Of a stretch of DNA of 64,000 nucleotides, positions 11,667 through 22,008 are shown piece after piece (within the stretch, counting starts at the first letter, position 1; each line of letters starts with the position of its first letter). The DNA comes from Imbricaverruca yamaguchii. Lineage: Eukaryota > Arthropoda > Thecostraca > Neoverrucidae. The notes under the pieces are model-generated. The model ran no database searches and was not told the DNA's origin. It saw nothing but the letters and a program-made list of their open reading frames with translations. A program made the translations under genes and the position numbers. The stretch is taken from the NCBI GenBank assembly GCA_034440575.1, contig JAOTOL010001659.1:3590001-3654000 (forward strand). Direction: 5' to 3'.

Positions 11667-11938
11667 CCTACTTCCGCGGACACTTCTCTAACGCCGCTGA
11701 CACTCCTCTACTGCCTCTGCCATTCTCCTACTGCCGCCCGCCGACATTCCCCTACTACCGCTGACACTGCCCTACTGTCGTCGACACTCCCCTACGACCG
11801 CTGACACTCCGCTACTGCCGCTGCCACTGTCCTACTGTTGCTGACACTTCCTTAATGCCGCTGACACTTCCATACTGCTGCCGACACTCCCATACCGCCG
11901 CCGCCGCTCCTCTACTGCCGCTGCCACTCATACTGCCG
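11667..11938. repeat. degenerate 20-bp minisatellite, about 13 copies
   Basis: The unit is close to CCTACTGCCGCTGACACTCC. Most copies are exactly 20 bp; one is 24 bp. Copies differ at several positions, so the array is old. It lies only about 270 bp upstream of the large 30-bp array. Confidence 0.85.
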
Positions 11939-12211
11939 GTCATGTTGACCACGTGGACGATGGCTCGGGCTGCCACCCCATACCCTACCGTCACCCGTTC
12001 TGCCACTCACTCGGACATAATAGCCATGAGGTTGGGCCTCCCGTGCTTCACGTCCGTGATGACGACCACGAGAAACACGTGTTGCCCTCCATTTGGTGGA
12101 GCTGGTCTCACGGGACGAATTGTGTGTGGTGACCGCCAGCCCCCACAGCGCCGTAACGTCCATCAGCATGCCGAGTACTGCTTCTCCGCAGGCAATTGTA
12201 CCGCGTGCTCT

Positions 12212-14490
12212 GTCGGCGTGTGGGACAGGAAGCCGGGTTAGTCCGGTGTGTGGGACAGGAAGCCAGGCTAGTCCGGTGTGTGGGACAGGAAGCCAGGTTA
12301 GTCCGGTGTGTGGGACAGGAAGCCAGGCTAGTCCGGTGTGTGGGACAGGAAGCCAGGTTAGTCCGGTGTGTGGGACAGGAAGCCAGGTTAGTCCGGTGTG
12401 TGGGACAGGAAGCCAGGTTAGTCCGGTGTGTGGGACAGGAAGCCAGGTTAGTCCGGTGTGTGGGACAGGAAGCCAGGTTAGTCCGGCGTATGGGACAGGA
12501 AGCCAGGTTAGTCCGGTGTGTGGGACAGGAAGCCAGGTTAGTCCGGCGTATGGGACAGGAAGCCAGGTTAGTCCGGTGTGTGGGACAGGAAGCCGGGTTA
12601 GTCCGGTGTGTGGGACAGGAAGCCAGGTTAGTCCGGTGTGTGGGACAGGAAGCCAGGTTAGTCCGGTGTGTGGGACAGGAAGCCAGGTTAGTCCGGTGTG
12701 TGGGACAGGAAGCCAGGCTAGTCCGGTGTGTGGGACAAGAAGCCAGGTTAGTCCGGTGTGTGGGACAGGAAGCCGGGTTAGTCCGGTGTGTGGGACAGGA
12801 AGCCAGGTTAGTCCGGTGTGTGGGACAAGAAGCCAGGTTAGTCCGGTGTGTGGGACAGGAAGCCGGGTTAGTCCGGTGTGTGGGACAGGAAGCCAGGTTA
12901 GTCCGGTGTGTGGGACAGGAAGCCAGGTTAGTCCGGCGTGTGGGACAGGAAGCCGGGTTAGTCCGGTGTGTGGGACAGGAAGCCAGGCTAGTCCGGTGTG
13001 TGGGACAGGAAGCCAGGTTAGTCCGGGTGTGGGACAGGAAGCCAGGTTAGTCCGGTGTGTGGGACAGGAAGCCAGGTTAGTCCGGTGTGTGGGACAGGAA
13101 GCCAGGTTAGTCCGGTGTGTGGGACAGGAAGCCAGGTTAGTCCGGTGTGTGGGACAGGAAGCCAGGTTAGTCCGGTGTGTGGGACAGGAAGCCAGGTTAG
13201 TCCGGTGTGTGGGACAGGAAGCCAGGTTAGTCCGGTGTGTGGGACAGGAAGCCAGGTTAGTCCGGTGTGTGGGACAGGAAGCCAGGTTAGTCCGGTGTGT
13301 GGGACAGGAAGCCAGGTTAGTCCGGTGTGTGGGACAGGAAGCCAGGCTAGTCCAGTGTGTGGGACAGGAAGCCAGGTTAGTCCGGTGTGTGGGACAGGAA
13401 GCCAGGTTAGTCCGGCGTGTGGGACAGGAAGCCGGGTTAGTCCGGTGTGTGGGACAGGAAGCCAGGTTAGTCCGGCGTGTGGGACAGGAAGCCAGGTTAG
13501 TCCGGCGTGTGGGACAGGAAGCCAGGTTAGTCCGGCGTGTGGGACAGGAAGCCAGGTTAGTCCGGTGTGTGGGACAGGAAGCCAGGTTAGTCCGGTGTGT
13601 GGGACAGGAAGCCGGGTTAGTCCGGTGTGTGGGACAGGAAGCCGGGTTAGTCCAGTGTGTGGGACAGGAAGCTAGGTTAGTCCGGTGTGTGGGACAGGAA
13701 GCCAGGTTAGTCCGTCGTGTGGGACAGGAAGCCGGGCTAGTCCGGCGTGTGGGACAGGAAGCCAGGTTAGTCCGGCGTGTGGGACAGGAAGCCGGGTTAG
13801 TCCGGTGTGTGGGACAGGCAGTCCGGTTAGTCCGGTGTGTGGGACAGGAAGCCAGGTTAGTCCGGTGTGTGGGACAGGAAGCCAGGTTAGTCCGGCGTGT
13901 GGGACAGGAAGCCAGGCTAGTCCGGTGTGTGGGACAGGAAGCCGGGCTAGTCCGGCGGGTGGGACAGGAAGCCAGGTTAGTCCGGCGTGTGGGACAGGAA
14001 GCCGGGTTAGTCCGGTGTGTGGGACAGGAAGCCAGGTTAGTCCGGCGTGTGGGACAGGAAGCCAGGCTAGTCCGGTGTGTGGGACAGGCAGTCCGGTTAG
14101 TCCGGTGTGTGTGACAGGAAGCCGGGTTAGTCCGGTGTGTGGGACAGGAAGCCAGGTTAGTCCGGCGTGTGGGACAGGAAGCCAGGCTAGTCCGGTGTGT
14201 GGGACAGGAAGCCAGGTTAGTCCGGTGTGTGGGACAGGAAGCCGGGCTAGTCCGGTGTATGGGACAGGAAGCCAGGTTAGTCCGGCGTATGGGACAGGAA
14301 GCCAGGTTAGTCCGGCGTGTGGGACAGGAAGTCGGGCTAGTCCGGCGTGTGGGACAGGAAGCCTGGTTAGTCCGGTGTGTGGGACGGGCAGTCCGGTTAG
14401 GCCGGTGTATGGGACAGGCAGTCCAGTTAAGACGGGGTATGGGACAGGCGGTCTGGTCAGTCTGGAGTGTGGGGTGGCCGGTCCATCTAA
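12212..14490. repeat. 30-bp minisatellite, about 76 copies
   Basis: The unit is GTCCGGTGTGTGGGACAGGA followed by AGCCAGGTTA. Copies are nearly identical, with recurrent variants (GCGTG for GTGTG, CCGGGTTA, CCAGGCTA, GGCAGTCCGGTTA). One unit near 13021 is 29 bp, shifting the phase once. The left edge is abrupt, and the right edge (14380-14490) decays over several units. Because 30 is a multiple of 3 and several frames lack stops, long ORFs appear: an 865-codon minus-strand ORF with decapeptides of the ASCPTHRTNL type, and plus-strand ORFs of the CGTGSQVSPV and RLVRCVGQEA types. The phase shift does not stop them. These ORFs are best read as artefacts of the repeat. Confidence 0.95.
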
Positions 14491-15790
14491 GTGGCATTAT
14501 TTTAGCCACAAAATGCGTTCAATCGTCGTAGGAAGGCCAAGGCTGGGTGGCCGATCGCCATTAGAACGGATAAATGGACTTAGTTCATCAGGTATTGATT
14601 GCAGTTCCAGTACAACCCCAGATACCGATGTGAGCAATTGCACTGCAACTTGTCCATACACGTTACAAGCGCTCTTCTTCGAAGAGCTGCAAAAATACCT
14701 CACACCAGATTTAGTCATCACCGTTTGGTGTTGAACAGTGGCCTTTTCTTATCCAATATGGCATTTTTTTCAAAGGGGACAAAGAAATTGCTCGTCAATG
14801 ACGGGAAATGTTCTGCTGATGGGTTTGCACAAGAAAGGTCTTCGCAACGGTTTATTTCGAGGATTTCCTCCGCCATGACCGACTCCCTGAGTCGCATAAC
14901 GGTTTTTGCCTGCTGATATATGACTACTATTGCCTATTCGTCGCTTTGCGAGGATCGTTTTCAAAAGCTAACCTTTTTGCAGTTGTTCACATTTCCCACC
15001 AAAATATGGGATGACGGGATGCAATATTTTCTCCCTCGTGCGTGGCCCTGTCGCTCGCTTCCTCATCTGTGTGCCACAGAGTGCGTTCGATCGGTGCCTG
15101 GTGTCCAATGCTGGCGGAAGTTCACGCACTTCAGACAGCGTACAACTGCTTCCGGCACGGGACATTGCAATTCCAGATGCCAGCGCCGCGTTCGGCTGAG
15201 GCGCCCGATTTCGAAGTCAGCTCGTCTGATGTCGGAGCAGGCATCCTGAAAACTAATCCGCTTCAGTCGAAGTTGGCTGCACTCTCGCCGAAGTTGAGCT
15301 CCTTTGGCGAGCATTGTGCACGTGCCCTTACTGGATGCACGATGCCGAACCGGTTCCAAATCGCATGCAATGTACGGTGTGCCACAGTCCGCCCTGTGTC
15401 GCAGCTCTTCCGCTCAATTTACGCTACACATATACTTTTAGCAGCATCTTCTACCACATCGCCAATGAAATGGTCCACTGAGTGGCCTCGGGAAACACCG
15501 GTCACGTGACATGACGTCACTATACGGCCGATGGCTGGTTCGCAATCGGGACCGCTATATTTCAGCATCAAGCTTTCTCTGTGAAGATAATTCTGGTTCG
15601 TCCACGTACATATAATTGAGAAAAAACTGCTAGAAATGGATAGTGAAAGGGACATATAATTATCAGTGAATGGATTAAAATTGGAGGCGCTGCAACGACA
15701 TGAGAACGCTAACGGTTTACAAGCATGACGCTAGGGGCGGGTCTGATCAGGTCGGTTTGCGTCGGGTCATCGAGACAAACGTTTGCGAGA
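14491..15790. other. anonymous sequence
   Basis: No known gene. A 155-codon plus-strand ORF at 15042-15509 overlaps open frames in two other registers and resembles no family. A TGACGTCA palindrome lies at 15512-15519. Confidence 0.4.
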
Positions 15791-15793
15791 GAT

Positions 15794-15916
<123 letters not shown>

Positions 15917-16334
15917 AAGGGATAATTAGCACACGAGTTTTGTTCTCGCATGTAATTAACTGTTGCGTAGGGAACATGGGGTCACGAGATCGCTGTCGAT
16001 TTGGGGTCGAAATCCTCACAAACATAGTAATAACAGGGCTGAAAGGTCTCTGTGTGGCGGGCTATGGCCATTTATATAAACTTGAAGACCGGTATTTCGA
16101 CAAATTACCAACAATCTGACAATTCTGGTCCTACTTCACGCATAGGCCATTCGGCAAATGGTAGCCACGCGTCGCGCCAATTTGATTGCCAAAATTCCGA
16201 AAGAGGCGGGGGAAAATTTGGACCACTGGAACCATGCCAAAGTGTCCTGACACATTTTACAACAAATACTGTTTCATACCCCTTAACCGTGATGCAGGCA
16301 TTCGCCACGGCTGGATTAGTCGAAGGTGTTGGCT
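15917..16334. other. anonymous sequence
   Basis: No gene or repeat recognised between the dinucleotide tract and the 28-bp array. Confidence 0.5.
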
Positions 16335-16757
16335 AGTTGGACCATGACCTGGTTGTCGGGCAGACTGGACCATGACCTGGTCGTTGGCCAGTATGGACCA
16401 TGACCTGAGTATTGGCCAGTATGGATGACCATGACCTGGTCGTCGGTCAGGCTGGACCATGTCCTGGTTATTCGGCAGTATGGATCACGACCTTGTCGTC
16501 GGCTAGGCTGGACCATGACCTTGTCGTCGTCCAGGCCGGACCATGACCTTGTCATCGGTCAGTATGGACCATGACCTGGTTATTGGCCAATATGGACCAT
16601 GTTCTGGTTATTGGCCAGTGTGGACCATGACCTGAGTATTGGCCAGTATGGACCATAACCTGGTCGTCGGCCAGGCTGGACCATGACCTGAGTATTGGCC
16701 AGTATGGACCATAACCTGGTCATCGGCCAGTCTGGACCATAACCTGGTCGCCGGCGG
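16335..16757. repeat. 28-bp minisatellite, about 15 copies
   Basis: The unit is close to TGGACCATGACCTGGTCGTC followed by GGCCAGTA. Two main subtypes alternate, one with GTCGTCGG and one with GAGTATTGG. Minus-strand ORFs with repeated ADDQVMVHTG are artefacts. Confidence 0.9.
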
Positions 16758-17744
16758 GGAATGAACAGCACGACGGACTAACGGTGACCACTGGCGGAGC
16801 ACGTGCGGCAGCGCACACAGTGACTGTCACCTACGCCATGACACAGCCGAAGTATCACGACTCGTTCATCACCTACACGGAAGCACTTGTCTCAAAAGGA
16901 ATACTTTATCAACGCTTTGTTTTACGACCGGAGGCGCTGGGAGCAGTTGAATTACGTGTCATTTCTCGGGAAAGTATAGCACGACCAGCTGGGCGCGCCT
17001 GCCCGATGTTCTGGTGGTGATTCAGTACAGCTGGGACTGTCTGAAGTTTTGGTGAACGAGTTAAGTGCTGACCTGCAAGGCCCTGCGAGCCAGATCCCTC
17101 GAAGTTGGAGAGAAATCGCACTACAAATACCTGTAGCGAGGAAAAGCGCGCAATCAGCACTGGCTACGATCATGGGAAAGGCCAAACTAATCCGTCTCGT
17201 GTAATGTGAAACTTAGCGCTTACTTCTGAAAACTTACCGAATTAAGCGGAATCACCTTGATCTGACCTGATCTGACCTGGTCTGATCCGGCCTGGCATGA
17301 CTCAGCCCGACGCATCCCGACCTGATCCGACCTGACCGAAACGCTTCAGCAAACTGATTAGAGGTTGGTTTCATAAAAAATACCCCCAACAAAAAGAACG
17401 CTTCTATGTAGATTATCTATGAAAGAACACCATTCTGTTTCACCCCTATGAAAATATTGGTAGGGAGCTGATCAGTTTTAAGTCAGTGTCGTCACTATCT
17501 CGACTATCGTCCAATCTTGTCTCATCAACCGATACTTTAAGCAGAAATAGTTTCAATAGTTCGTCTCGTCTGCGCCATGATTGTCTGAACGAATACATTT
17601 AAGACTGAAATGGTGGCGTTGAGATTCAAAGTGGTGGCGTTGATATTTCTACAGAATGAGTGTTGTGGTTTTGTTATCGGGTGTTTTCTGTTGATTATTT
17701 GTGAATGCATCCTGACATGCCTGCTATTTATTGAAGATGATGAC
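16758..17744. other. anonymous sequence with short CTGACCTGAT-type repeats
   Basis: No gene recognised. Around 17256-17340 the motif CTGATCTGACCTG and variants (CCTGATCCGACCTGACC) recur as a short degenerate tandem. Confidence 0.45.
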
Positions 17745-18549
17745 TTAACACGCGCCCTGGAGGGCCTCTGAAAATAACACGCACTGGAGGGGGGGGGCGA
17801 ATTCCACCCCCTAAGATCTCAGCTCCTATGAAGGCTAGAGCAACGAAATTCACAGGGTGGATGGGCACGATATTGAACTCTATTGCGTGCAAAGTTCATG
17901 ACCTTAGGTCAATATCTTCAAGTTCAAATGTGGTAAAAATAGCAAAATTTTCTGATTTTCGTGGCTTGGCTTGTCATTGTTATGGATCGCTGTGGTTGTG
18001 TTTAAATTATCCAAAATTGGCATTAATGATGTTTTGGATATTACTAATTATGCAATACAGATGTCAGATCCGCCATTTGACCTCAGGTCACCTATATAGG
18101 GACACTTTATTAGGTCATTACCTGCTCCAGTTCCCGGAATCGGGCTCACATCCCGACTGTTCCGTTAGGCGGTTCGGCACAATCGGCTTCGCAAAGAAAG
18201 GAGTGAAATACATGAATAAAGTATGGAAACGCTTAGGCACAGAATGACACAGTAGATTCCGGGATGTATAGGGAGTATCATGTAAAGTGACATCAATCAC
18301 ATGACAGTCATTTGCATTTATGACACATTCCAGTTGACCAAGTTTGGTTCCATTAGCCTATCATGAACTTGTCCTGACTTGACCTCGGCGACCTAACATG
18401 ACTTAAATTATATAGCATAATAATATGCATCAAACAAGTCGCTAGTGTTGTGAAGAACACTTCCCTATTGCCAATATACGGGAAGCGCATCAGCGCCGAT
18501 TTTTGTGGTCTGGCGCTGCCCCCCCTCCCGCCTCCAGTGCGCGTGTTAA
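17745..18549. mobile_element. segment 1 of the composite, with TTAA and terminal repeat at both ends
   Basis: It begins TTAACACGCGCCCTGGAGGG and ends CCTCCAGTGCGCGTGTTAA, so it has the structure of a complete short element of 805 bp. Compared with segment 3, the region between GGCGCTG (about 18518) and the right terminal repeat is missing, suggesting an internal deletion. Confidence 0.6.
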
Positions 18550-18566
18550 CACGCGCCCTGGAGGGG
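18528..18566. repeat. head-to-head terminal repeats sharing one TTAA
   Basis: A near-perfect palindrome centred on TTAA at 18546-18549: CCTCCAGTGCGCGTG on the left and CACGCGCCCTGGAGG on the right. It is the right end of segment 1 abutting the left end of segment 2 and reads as two elements sharing a single target tetranucleotide. Confidence 0.8.
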
Positions 18567-18922
18567 GATGGCCTAAATCCGCCCACCCCTCCGGTTTTTC
18601 GTAGATTACTCCAGATTTTATCGGCCGATATACGTCATTGTTTGTATACCTGCTAATAAATTACGGGCGCGTTATTTAAAGTATTTAAAGTAAGAAAAAT
18701 GAAAATCTACCGAAAAGCTTTCGAGTTAGGGGTTGCCAAAGTTTAAAAAAAGATCAGCGCCAGAACACAAATATCAGCGTTGATGCGCTTCCCGTATATT
18801 TGCAAAAAGGAAGTGTTCTTGGCAAAACTACCGACTTGTTTGATGTAAATTGTCATGCTACATTGTTCCAAAGTCATGTCAAGTCATCGAGGTCAAGTCA
18901 GATCAAGTTCATGACAGGTTAA
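18546..18922. mobile_element. segment 2 of the composite, left-end copy truncated at TTAA
   Basis: It starts with the left terminal repeat and matches the first ~375 bp of segment 3, with shared landmarks TATCGGCCGATAT, CTTCCCGTATATT, GAAGTGTTCTTG and AGTTCATGACAGG. It stops at GGTTAA, where segment 3 begins. The simplest reading is that segment 3 inserted into, or recombined with, segment 2 at this TTAA. Confidence 0.65.
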
Positions 18923-19897
18923 CACACGCCCTAGAGGGGGGATGGCGAAATCCGCCAACCCTGCCGATTTTTCGTACACAACTCCATATTGTATCGGCCG
19001 ATATGCACAAATATTTTTGCGTGCCTGCTTAGAAATGACCGGAGCATTGTCTAAAGGAAGAACAATTAAAATCCGCCGAGAAGTTTTCAAGTTAGGGGCC
19101 GTTAAAATAAAAACAATTAGCAGCGCCACACCATAAAAATTGGCGTTGATGCCCTTCCCGTATATTCGCAACAGGGAAGTGTTCTTGACAACACTAGCGG
19201 TTTGCTTGATGCATATTGTTATGCTATGCAACTTAAAAGTCATGTTAGGTCGCCGGGGTCAAGTCAGGTCAAGTTCATGACAGGGTAATAGGACCAAACC
19301 TGGTCAACTGGAATGCGTCATAAATGCAAATGACTGTCATGTGATTGATGTCACTTTACATGTTACTCCCTACACGTCCCGAAATCTACTGTTTGTCATT
19401 GTGTGCCTAAGCGTTTCCATACTTTATTCATGTATTTCACTCCTTTCTTTGCGAAGCCGATTGTGCCCCGCCGCCAAACGGAGCAATGGGGTTGGCAGCC
19501 CGGTTCCAGTAACTAGAGCAGGTAATGTCCTAATAAAGTCTCCTATATAGGTGACCTGAGGTCAAATGGCGGATCTGACATCTGTGTTGCATCACTAGTA
19601 ATGTCCAATACATTGCCAATGCCAATTTCGGAGCATTTAAACACATTCACAGCGATCCATAACAATGAGAAGCCAAGGCAAGCAAAACCATAAAATTGTG
19701 TTATTTTGACCTCATTTGACCTTGAAGATATTGACTTAAGCTTTCCTTTCTTTCCACACAATAGAGTTCATGATCGTGCCCATCCACCCTGCGAATTTCG
19801 TTGCTCTAGCCTTCATAGGAGCTGAGATCTTAGGGGGCGGTATCCGGCCCCCCTCCAGTGCGCGTTATTTTCAGAAGCCCTCCAGTGCGCGTGTTAA
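18919..19897. mobile_element. segment 3 of the composite, longest intact-looking copy
   Basis: It begins TTAACACACGCCCTAGAGGG and ends CCTCCAGTGCGCGTGTTAA, 979 bp. It carries no ORF of note. It includes repeated AGGTCA/TGACCT motifs (for example GACCTGAGGTCAA near 19553) and a TATCGGCCGATA palindrome near 18992. The orientation is arbitrary. Confidence 0.65.
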
Positions 19898-20851
19898 TGA
19901 GGCTGAAAGGCAATACCAGGCAATCCGGCCGACCGTGAAGACCGAGAGTTTTCACGTCAATAACTAATGTACAGAGGTCGTGGTGAGATTCCTGAGATTT
20001 GCGCTTAGATAATACCTACTTGCGCACGAACCAAGTTTGTTGTCTGCATACCGAGTTCTATCTGATTGGACTCACAATGGTTTGTAGGCACTTCAAAGTA
20101 GGATGGTTAATTCGCAAGGGGCTGATACAGTTATATCATTGGGGACACGTGCATCACTCATTTTATACCCACCTCCACCCATGGAAAGCTGGCGTCACTC
20201 TGACGGGAAGGCCCTCCCCGGGGATCCTGGAGTACACGCCTTACCTTCGACGGATTTTCAATTTTCAGCCGAAGGGGTCCTCAGAGCTAAGTCCTGTCTT
20301 CTTAGGTCAACAATTTGAAACAAATTTGAACAATTTGAAGCACAGTGTCAATGCTCTTTACCTTTTTCATTCGGTATATCGCGCTTCGTTTGATCCTATT
20401 CAAAAGGCGCAAAGCTAAGGAGTTGACGCCGCCGAATTTCCTCGCTGGGGTCTCGTCTGTCCTGGTATTACCAGGACGAAGTTATGTGGGCAAGGAATAT
20501 TATAATATAACAGAATGGAAAATATCCATAGACGTCGACAGTTACTGAAATTATTATGGAAGTACAATAAAATTGGACCTATTTACTTTTATTACTATTT
20601 AAAGTACAACCCCAGTACAATTCATTTATTAACCAGTTTTGAAAAATGTATGACGTCATTACGGCAGACAACCCTAAGACGTAACTTAAAAGTTCATAAA
20701 GCACATTTTGTATAACCACGCACAATTTAGACCTATCGCACTTTTCGTCCGACCGTCTTACTACCATAGTTTTTACTTTTATGATAAAAACCTGTGCACT
20801 CGCGACGACGCATCAGGTTCTACTTTCTTCCCTGTGAGTTAAACCGGTTGC
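19898..20851. other. anonymous sequence
   Basis: No gene recognised. A 139-codon plus ORF (19999-20418) has no identifiable domain. A TGACGTCA palindrome lies at 20651-20658. Confidence 0.4.
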
Positions 20852-21718
20852 TTAACCCTCGTCGTCTTTCCGGTTAGATCCTCATTCCGAGTCTGGTGGG
20901 ATTTTACGCCCCCATAATATCCAGGCCAAGCGCTGCACGAAAACGAAATTGGTGTCATGAGAAAGGGCTCGACGAGTAGGGCCCGAAACCACTCCCACAG
21001 TTTTCCCACAAAAGTGACATTACTACAGGCGCTTATGAGATCACAACGGACTTGTTTCTGCTCTGGGGAGTTCATTTTTAGGGACATTTTATAAATAAAT
21101 TTATTTGGGATCTCAAAAGGAATGTTAAATCGAGCACGGCTCCAAAATTTCGCTCGCCCAAAAATCAGTATTTTAATGTTTGCATATTTTCCAAATTCAG
21201 GGTTTCAATATTCATAATTGTCTAATGATCTAAATTGTTTCTAATCTAACTTGTCCAATCCTTCTTCTTGTAATGGGTAGAACAGGTCGGAAGAAGTTGT
21301 TTTAAGTCAACTTTCTATCATAAATAGTGCTTATTTTAGCCAGAATCTTCGATTCCATCCCAAATTTGCAAATATTCAACACAAATAAGTCATCAAAAAC
21401 GATTTTAGAAGGTTCATCTGGTGCTTTTTCTTCCATCCCTAGAGATTAGCAGACACTGAAAGTTTCATTTAAATATATGTATCCCTTAAAGCATAACGAC
21501 TGCTTAAACGTTTTTAGAGGTTGCCTCAATTGACCTTGACTATCTCGTTGACCGTAGGTGACCTGACATGAAAACCTTCATACAAGATGTCAAATTGATG
21601 TGTGAAAATGTGTGCCAAATTGCAGCGCATTGCCGCGAGCCATTTTTAATACTATCCTGGGAAAACTGTATTGGATGCAAAATGACCCCCCCCCCCCCAC
21701 TGAGACGGGGCGGGTTAA
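20852..21718. mobile_element. TTAA-CCC family B element, copy 1
   Basis: It is bounded by TTAACCC on the left and CGGGTTAA on the right, 867 bp, with no coding capacity. Interior landmarks shared with the copies at 25525 and 28890 are CACGAAAACGAAA, GGTGTCATGAGAAAGGGCTC, CTCTGGGGAGTTCATTTT, GAAAGTTTCATT, CTCGTTGACC and TGTCAAATTGATG. A C-run followed by GAGACGGGGCGGG precedes the right end. TTAA flanks plus CCC termini suggest a piggyBac-type non-autonomous element. Confidence 0.7.
21684..21699. repeat. poly-C run near the right end of family B copy 1
   Basis: A C homopolymer of about 15 bases, in the same relative place as the G-run of copy 3 at 29677-29687, although of opposite base. Confidence 0.9.
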
Positions 21719-21835
21719 ATCCGATCACTGCCACCAAGCGCCATTATACCGAGCCAATGTGGGAGCTGGATGAGCGAGGGCAGATCTGGCTACGGGGCTG
21801 CCTTGCCGCAAATACGAGGTCTGACATGGTGACAG

Positions 21836-22008
21836 ATTGGTTGGTTGGTTTGGTTATTGGTTAGTACGACACGTCGACCCTTGAGTCATGTAGCGTCGCC
21901 AATCTTTCACGCCGATTGGTCGTGGACGAAGGGTAGTGACAGGTTAGACTCGAACCCACAACCTTTCACTTATGAGGCGAGCAACTTACCCCTAGACTAC
22001 TTGTCCCC
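21836..22008 (-). mobile_element. tRNA-derived SINE, copy 1
   Basis: On the minus strand the element starts with a tRNA-like head. Box A TAGTCTAGGGG (complement of 21989-21999) and box B GGTTCGAGTCT (complement of 21946-21956) are spaced about 33 nt apart, as in RNA polymerase III promoters. A body follows with CGACGCTACATGACTCAAGG, then a CCAATAACC segment and a CCAA-type tail at 21836-21855. A second copy at 43821-43974 is about three-quarters identical. A tRNA head, a unique body and a simple-repeat tail define a SINE. Confidence 0.75.

Larger units (their letters stand above)
17745..19897. mobile_element. TTAA-bounded composite inverted-repeat element (piggyBac-like, non-autonomous)
   Basis: The element starts TTAACACGCGCCCTGGAGGG at 17745 and ends with the near-complement CCTCCAGTGCGCGTGTTAA at 19897. 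The two arms, about 17745-18517 and 19897-19123, are reverse complements over about 770 bp with few differences. Shared landmarks include CCTAAGATCTCAGCTCCTAT and TTTGACCTCAGGTCACCTA. TTAA boundaries and CAC- or CCC-starting termini are typical of the piggyBac superfamily. No transposase ORF is present. Internal TTAA junctions at 18546 and 18919 divide it into segments of 805, 377 and 979 bp, suggesting nested or recombined copies. Confidence 0.75.

Noticed and set aside
11912..14509. 865-codon minus-strand ORF and 200-670-codon plus-strand ORFs over the 30-bp array
   Set aside because: Their openness follows from a 30-bp, stop-free unit. They overlap in several frames on both strands, survive a 1-bp phase slip by switching frame, and have no recognisable domain outside the repeat.
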